A stretch of DNA of 9,099 nucleotides from Cyanobacteria bacterium UBA8803 (lineage in GTDB: Bacteria; Cyanobacteriota; Cyanobacteriia; Cyanobacteriales; Coleofasciculaceae), in the NCBI GenBank assembly GCA_003505715.1, contig DNXU01000380.1, positions 21,678-30,776 of the forward strand, written 5' to 3'. The translations under genes were made by a program, and so were the position numbers. Positions 5,668-9,099 of this stretch are shown piece by piece; within the stretch, counting starts at the first letter, position 1; each line of letters starts with the position of its first letter. The notes under the pieces were generated by a model that was not told where the DNA came from, did not search any database, and saw only the letters and a list, made by a program, of their open reading frames with translations.

Positions 5668-7029
5668 ATGAAAGTTCAACCGCAATTTAAATCCTTCTTA
5701 GAGCAAGATGTCGCCGTTGTACAGCTTGCCCAAGTTGACTCAAATCCCTCAGTTAGTACTGAGAAAAACAATCTTGAGGGATTAATTTATACCAGCATCC
5801 CGATCGCTCTATCCATCTTCGGACTCATCCTGATGGTGTGGTTTCTCAAGTCCTTTTTGTGCATCTGCAAACCCAACGAAGTCCTGATTCTTTCTGGTCG
5901 CAAGCATCGTACCAAGGATGGGCAAGAGGTGGGCTACCGGGTGTTAACAGGGGGGCGGGCAATGCGCATTCCCATTGTCGAAACCGTCAAGCGCATGGAT
6001 GTAACCACGATGCCAGTCAGGGTAGAGGTGCGGAATGCCTATGCCAAGGGTGGAACGCCCCTGAACATTCAGGCGATCGCCAACGTGAAAATTTCCACCG
6101 ATCCCTCAGTTGTGGGCAATGCCATCGAACGCTTTCTCGATCGCGATCGCTCAGAACTTGCCCGCGTGGCAAGAGAAACCTTAGAAGGTTATCTACGGGG
6201 AGTTGTTGCCACCCTAACTCCCGAAGAACTAAACGAGGATCGTCTCAGTTTCGCCGAACGGATCGCCTCTGATGTCAGCCGAGACCTAAATAAATTGGGT
6301 CTCCAATTGGACACCCTGAAAATCCAGAGCGTTTCTGATGATGTAGACTATCTTAAATCTCTGGGACGCAAGCAAATTGCTTTGGTGATCCGAGATGCCG
6401 AAATTGCCGAATCCAATGCACTTGCTGAAGCCGAACAGGTGGAGGCTGAATGCGAAGAACATGCTGAAGTTGCCAAAACTCAAGACCGGATTATTGTTCT
6501 GGAGAAAGAGAACGAACTCAGAAAAATTAAAGCCAAGCTAGAACAAAAAGCCAAGTCGGAAGAAGAGATCACCACAGCCGCTGCTAAAGAAAAAAGAGCA
6601 AAAATCGAACAGCAGCTACAAGCACTGCGTTCTGAGTTAGAACGGCTGCGTCTAGAAGCGGATGAAGTCCTACCTGCCCAAGCCCAACAACAGGCAAAAG
6701 AGTTACATGCTAGGGGACAAGCAGCAGGATTTGAAGAAAACGCCAAAGCCGCTGCCTTAGTGAATGAAATCTTCTCCCAAGTTTGGCAAGAAACGGGTAA
6801 GGATGCGTCGGAAGTATTCTTAATTCAGCAAATTGAAACCGTATTGCAAGAAGCCGTGCAAATTCCCAAGCGACTTCACCTAGACAAGACCAATGTTATT
6901 GATAACGGCGATGGCAAGGCTTTAGCCAGCCTAGTCAACATTTATCCCGAAATCGTTTTACAGTTCCTAGAAAGCGTCGATCACACCCTCGGCATTGATG
7001 TAGTAGGCACTCTCAATCAACGGAAATAA
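5668..7029 (+). CDS. Flotillin-like SPFH domain protein
   Basis: This 453-residue membrane scaffold protein should form large oligomers at membrane microdomains, together with the NfeD-like protein encoded just upstream. An N-terminal tail of about 38 residues precedes one membrane helix (39-62). The SPFH/PHB domain follows (about 67-230: CKPNEVLILSG, VLTGGRAMRIPIVE, RVEVRNAYAKGGTPLNIQAIANVKI, ARETLEGYLRGVVATLTPEEL). Next is a long Glu/Ala/Lys-rich coiled coil (about 240-350) with the EA-repeat character of flotillins, and then a helical C-terminal region. Length and domain order match bacterial flotillins rather than the shorter stomatin/HflK types. The N-terminal tail ahead of the helix is longer than in short FloA forms. 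The start at ATG 5668 has no obvious Shine-Dalgarno, so coupling to the upstream gene is likely. The C-rich/G-rich palindrome at 7042-7143 starts 13 bp after the stop. Confidence 0.9.
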   Translation: MKVQPQFKSFLEQDVAVVQLAQVDSNPSVSTEKNNLEGLIYTSIPIALSIFGLILMVWFLKSFLCICKPNEVLILSGRKHRTKDGQEVGYRVLTGGRAMRIPIVETVKRMDVTTMPVRVEVRNAYAKGGTPLNIQAIANVKISTDPSVVGNAIERFLDRDRSELARVARETLEGYLRGVVATLTPEELNEDRLSFAERIASDVSRDLNKLGLQLDTLKIQSVSDDVDYLKSLGRKQIALVIRDAEIAESNALAEAEQVEAECEEHAEVAKTQDRIIVLEKENELRKIKAKLEQKAKSEEEITTAAAKEKRAKIEQQLQALRSELERLRLEADEVLPAQAQQQAKELHARGQAAGFEENAKAAALVNEIFSQVWQETGKDASEVFLIQQIETVLQEAVQIPKRLHLDKTNVIDNGDGKALASLVNIYPEIVLQFLESVDHTLGIDVVGTLNQRK

Positions 7030-7041
7030 GCTAGGGCTGAC

Positions 7042-7143
7042 GCTCTCATCCCCTGAGTAGCCCCCCTGAGTAGCCCCCCTAACCCCCCAACCTTGGGGGG
7101 AACCAAATTTACTCTTGCTTTGGGGAGCCAAGGGGGCGAGAGC
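7042..7143. repeat. Palindromic C/G-rich interspersed repeat with internal duplication
   Basis: The element is bounded by GCTCTC (7042-7047) and GAGAGC (7138-7143). Inside, CCCCTGAGTAG and CCCCCCTGAGTAG are tandem units (7050-7073), followed by the hairpin CCCCCCAACCTTGGGGGG (7083-7100). After AAATTTACTCTT comes a reverse-complementary arm with GGGGAGCC and AAGGGGGC. The same kind of sequence, including AAATTTACTCTT, recurs at 8967-9099. Such elements are common between genes in cyanobacteria. It could also end transcription of the flotillin gene, although no T run follows. Confidence 0.75.
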
Positions 7144-7358
7144 ATAAATTTTAATAGTATCATGAATTGCTTACACCAAAACGAATAGCAACCTCTCCCT
7201 TCCCCTCTCTTACCTCTTTCTCTCTCTATTGTCAAGTCAGCGTGTATGAAGGCTAAACACTAGAGACACTACCTTGTCCATGGTATATTTACGGATTTTT
7301 GCCCAACCCAGAGAGCCAGTTAAGGCAAATTTGTAAAGTTATCGAGAAGAATAGCAGT

Positions 7359-7388
7359 TATAAACTTCTATTAAAGTTAACTTAACCT
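7359..7388 (+). promoter_or_regulatory. Candidate Pho box (PhoB/SphR-type response regulator site)
   Basis: Three 8-base blocks recur with an 11-base period: TATAAACT (7359-7366), ATTAAAGT (7370-7377) and CTTAACCT (7381-7388). The cyanobacterial Pho box is described as tandem PyTTAAPyPy(T/A) blocks separated by 3 bases. The third block matches 8 of 8, the others 6 and 5 of 8. The box would replace the -35 element, with a -10 such as TAATCG at 7399-7404, placing transcription start near 7411. That start excludes translation from ATG 7409 and favours ATG 7448. The match was made by eye and the second block is weak. Confidence 0.45.
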
Positions 7389-7447
7389 GTTGGCAAAGTA
7401 ATCGTCAGATGCTGAGAGAAGCAATATCTTTACCATCAATTTCAGAC

Positions 7448-8947
7448 ATGATGCAAGCAAAATATTGGCTCTCGGCGTTGAGTTGTTCTTTGGCAATCTC
7501 TGCCGTTAGTATAGCCGGAAACGCTCCCCCCGCCTCGGCTAGTTCCTTAGTCAATACCTTAAGTATTCCGGGAGAAACTACGGATTTATTTCCTCTGAAC
7601 GGGGGCAGTAGTGGTGCAAATGTCAACCGCTTGGGCTTTTTCTCCGACCTTTATTACGATCGCCACAGCAATGTTTACTATGGACTTGGCGATCGCGGAC
7701 CAGGTGGTGGCCTGATCCCCTATAACACTAGAGTCCAGAAGTTTTCTTTAGATGTTGACTCCCATACCGGGGCGATCGGCAACTTTACTCTCCTAGAGAC
7801 AATTTTATTTACTCAAGATGGCCAAAACTTTAACGGCTTGAACCCGAAGGAACTCAACGGTGATTCTGGAGTTCTCGGTCGCAGCTTCGATCCAGAGGGA
7901 TTTGCTGTTGCCCCTAACGGTAACTTTTATATATCCGATGAGTACGGCCCCTCGGTTTATGAGTTTAGTCCGAATGGTGCCTTTGTGCGAGCATTTCAGA
8001 CTCCCGCTAATATCCTGCCTGTCGTTGGCAGCACTCCCAATTATGTTGATGGTCGCGGCACAATTACCAGCGGACGCCAGGATAACCGAGGTTTTGAAGG
8101 GGTAGCCTTGAGTCCCGATGGCACAAAGCTATTTGCCATGCTGCAAGACCCCCTAGTTAACGAAGGGGTATCTAACGAGGGACGCCGCAGTCCTAATCTC
8201 AGAATTGTAGAATTTGACACAGCGACAGGTCAAAGTACTGCTCAATACATTTACCAACTCGAAAGTCTTGCAGATATTAACGCTCGCCTTCCTGGAACGA
8301 GCAATGATTTCCCAGCAACTTCTCAAGGCCGTAATATTGGCATTAGTGCGATTGTCCCCATTAACGATCGTGAATTCTTGGTGCTGGAACGAGACAATCG
8401 CGGTATAGGGGAAGCCGATCCCTTAGGTAGTGTTCCAGCTGCCAGCAAGCGGATCTATAAAATTGATCTGACTGGTGCCACAGATGTCAGCAATATCAGC
8501 CTTGCAGGCACTAATACCCTACCATCAGGCGTAACAGCAGTAAGCAAGTCTCTGTTTTTAGACGTTCAAAGTGCTTTAGTCAACGCTGGACAGCCCATCC
8601 CAGAAAAGCTGGAAGGTTTAGCGATCGGGCCTAAACTCAAAGATGGTTCCTATGCGTTGCTATTAGGTACGGATAACGACTTCAGCGTTACTCAAACAGG
8701 CAGCGGTACTCAGTTTGATGTTTGCACGGATGGCCAAACCACCACTCAAGTCCCCATTGATAGCGGCTGTCCAGAAGGACAGAATTTGCTTCCCGGTTAC
8801 CTCTACTCCTTCAAAGTCAGTAGTGCGGAACTCCCAGGATTTGTGCCACCCACAAAAGTACCGGAACCCAATGCCTTGGCAGGGTTAGCATTAATGGGTT
8901 TAAGTGGTTTCTGGCTCAAGCGGTATAAGCGCAAACCTGCTGATTAA
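7448..8947 (+). CDS. Secreted phytase-like (esterase-like) protein with PEP-CTERM anchor
   Basis: This 499-residue protein belongs to the family called 'esterase-like activity of phytase' (PF13449), a beta-propeller-like fold linked to phosphoester hydrolysis. Supporting motifs are SFDPEGFAVAPNGNFYISDEYG (about 146-167), RGFEGVALSPDG (about 214-225) and KLEGLAIGPK (about 387-396). An N-terminal signal peptide is clear (Lys5, hydrophobic core about 7-24, cleavage near PASASS at about 28-33). The C-terminus is a model PEP-CTERM signal: VPEP (471-474), a membrane helix of about 17 residues and the basic tail KRYKRK. It should be exported, then processed by the cyanoexosortase encoded at 2242-3081. 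The frame opens at ATG 7409, but those 13 extra residues are net acidic-neutral, unlike a signal-peptide start, and the Pho box places the transcript start downstream. ATG 7448 and 7451 are adjacent alternatives. The true substrate is unknown; phosphate-ester cleavage is inferred. Confidence 0.88.
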   Translation: MMQAKYWLSALSCSLAISAVSIAGNAPPASASSLVNTLSIPGETTDLFPLNGGSSGANVNRLGFFSDLYYDRHSNVYYGLGDRGPGGGLIPYNTRVQKFSLDVDSHTGAIGNFTLLETILFTQDGQNFNGLNPKELNGDSGVLGRSFDPEGFAVAPNGNFYISDEYGPSVYEFSPNGAFVRAFQTPANILPVVGSTPNYVDGRGTITSGRQDNRGFEGVALSPDGTKLFAMLQDPLVNEGVSNEGRRSPNLRIVEFDTATGQSTAQYIYQLESLADINARLPGTSNDFPATSQGRNIGISAIVPINDREFLVLERDNRGIGEADPLGSVPAASKRIYKIDLTGATDVSNISLAGTNTLPSGVTAVSKSLFLDVQSALVNAGQPIPEKLEGLAIGPKLKDGSYALLLGTDNDFSVTQTGSGTQFDVCTDGQTTTQVPIDSGCPEGQNLLPGYLYSFKVSSAELPGFVPPTKVPEPNALAGLALMGLSGFWLKRYKRKPAD

Positions 8948-8966
8948 TTGATATCCATCACTTTTT

Positions 8967-9099
8967 GCCCCCCTAGCCCCCCAACTTTGGGGGGAACAAT
9001 AAAAAGTTTTTATTAAATTTACTCTTTCCCCCCAAGGTTGGGAGGTAGGGGGGCTGAACTTCCCCCAGGATTGGGAGGTTAGGGGGGGCTGAACTCCCC
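8967..9099. repeat. Cluster of inverted and direct C/G-rich interspersed repeats
   Basis: The left arm (8967-8997), containing the hairpin CCCCCCAACTTTGGGGGG at 8977-8994, is nearly the reverse complement of 9025-9054 (CCCCCCAAGG ... TAGGGGGGC). Between them AATAAAAA (8998-9005) and TTTTTATT (9007-9014) form a perfect AT palindrome around one G. A second copy of the right arm follows directly (9062-9095), each ending in GGGCTGAACT. The cluster continues past the window edge. It resembles the element at 7042-7143 and is probably a non-coding mobile or REP-like repeat. Confidence 0.75.
8977..9011 (+). terminator. Possible transcription end of the phytase-like gene
   Basis: The GC-rich hairpin at 8977-8994 begins 30 bases after the stop codon and is followed, after an A-rich gap, by TTTTT at 9007-9011. 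The gap between stem and T run makes it a non-canonical intrinsic terminator. The hairpin is part of the repeat cluster, so any terminator function would be secondary. Confidence 0.3.

Larger units (their letters stand above)
7030..7447 (+). other. Gene-free spacer between flotillin and the phytase-like gene
   Basis: The first third is the palindromic repeat. Position 7191-7229 is a pyrimidine-only-like run of CTCTCCCTT and CTCTTTCTCTC type. From about 7230 on the sequence is ordinary and AT-rich, ending in the candidate Pho box. A minus-strand frame covering 7017-7235 reads through the repeat and is low in complexity, so it is not taken as a gene. No RNA gene is visible. Confidence 0.6.

Noticed and set aside
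5838..6272. 144-codon plus-strand frame inside the flotillin gene
   Set aside because: Out-of-frame shadow of a clearly conserved SPFH domain; composition rich in Arg, Ser, Cys and Gly with no pattern.
6480..6746. 88-codon minus-strand frame inside the flotillin coiled coil
   Set aside because: Ser/Ala/Cys/Phe-rich shadow of the Glu/Ala/Lys repeat on the coding strand.
7017..7235. 72-codon minus-strand frame over the repeat after the flotillin gene
   Set aside because: Its sequence is a translation of the C/G-rich repeat and the pyrimidine run, with no homology pattern.

Overview
The window is very probably from a cyanobacterium, most likely a filamentous or colony-forming one. The octamer GCGATCGC (HIP1) occurs nine times between 2315 and 7696. 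There is a cyanobacterial-type exosortase with its accessory protein, a PEP-CTERM substrate, and C-rich/G-rich palindromic repeats of the kind that litter many cyanobacterial genomes. No rRNA, tRNA, CRISPR array or transposase gene is visible.

Left part, minus strand: an AT-rich gene of unknown function (69-1349) encodes a two-helix membrane protein with a coiled-coil stretch. It is separated by about 220 bp from a three-gene cluster on the same strand: an FGGY gluconokinase, then a cyanoexosortase (type A by its partner), then the exosortase-associated protein. The exosortase pair is only 16 bp apart. The kinase lies 64 bp upstream of the exosortase start preferred here and may share its transcript, although its metabolic job is unrelated to protein sorting.

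Middle, plus strand: divergent from the kinase is a small gene (4939-5172) for a 77-residue secreted peptide with a proline-rich tail. It is preceded by a leader that can fold into stacked hairpins and has a good ribosome binding site. Next come a short NfeD-like OB-fold membrane protein and a flotillin/SPFH protein 15 bp apart, the classic NfeD-flotillin pair for membrane microdomain organisation.

Right part, plus strand: an approximately 100 bp palindromic repeat is followed by a 499-residue secreted protein of the phytase-like (esterase-like) family with a textbook PEP-CTERM anchor, the likely client of the exosortase encoded 5 kb away. Three 8-bp blocks with an 11-bp period resembling a cyanobacterial Pho box lie 60 bp before its preferred start. 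This suggests control by phosphate supply and fits a phosphoester-related role. The window ends in a cluster of inverted and direct C/G-rich repeats.

The most interesting points are the candidate Pho box linking phosphate limitation to an exosortase-sorted protein, the folded leader plus secreted mini-protein, and the unrecognised AT-rich membrane gene. No clearly new multi-gene system is demonstrable from sequence alone.
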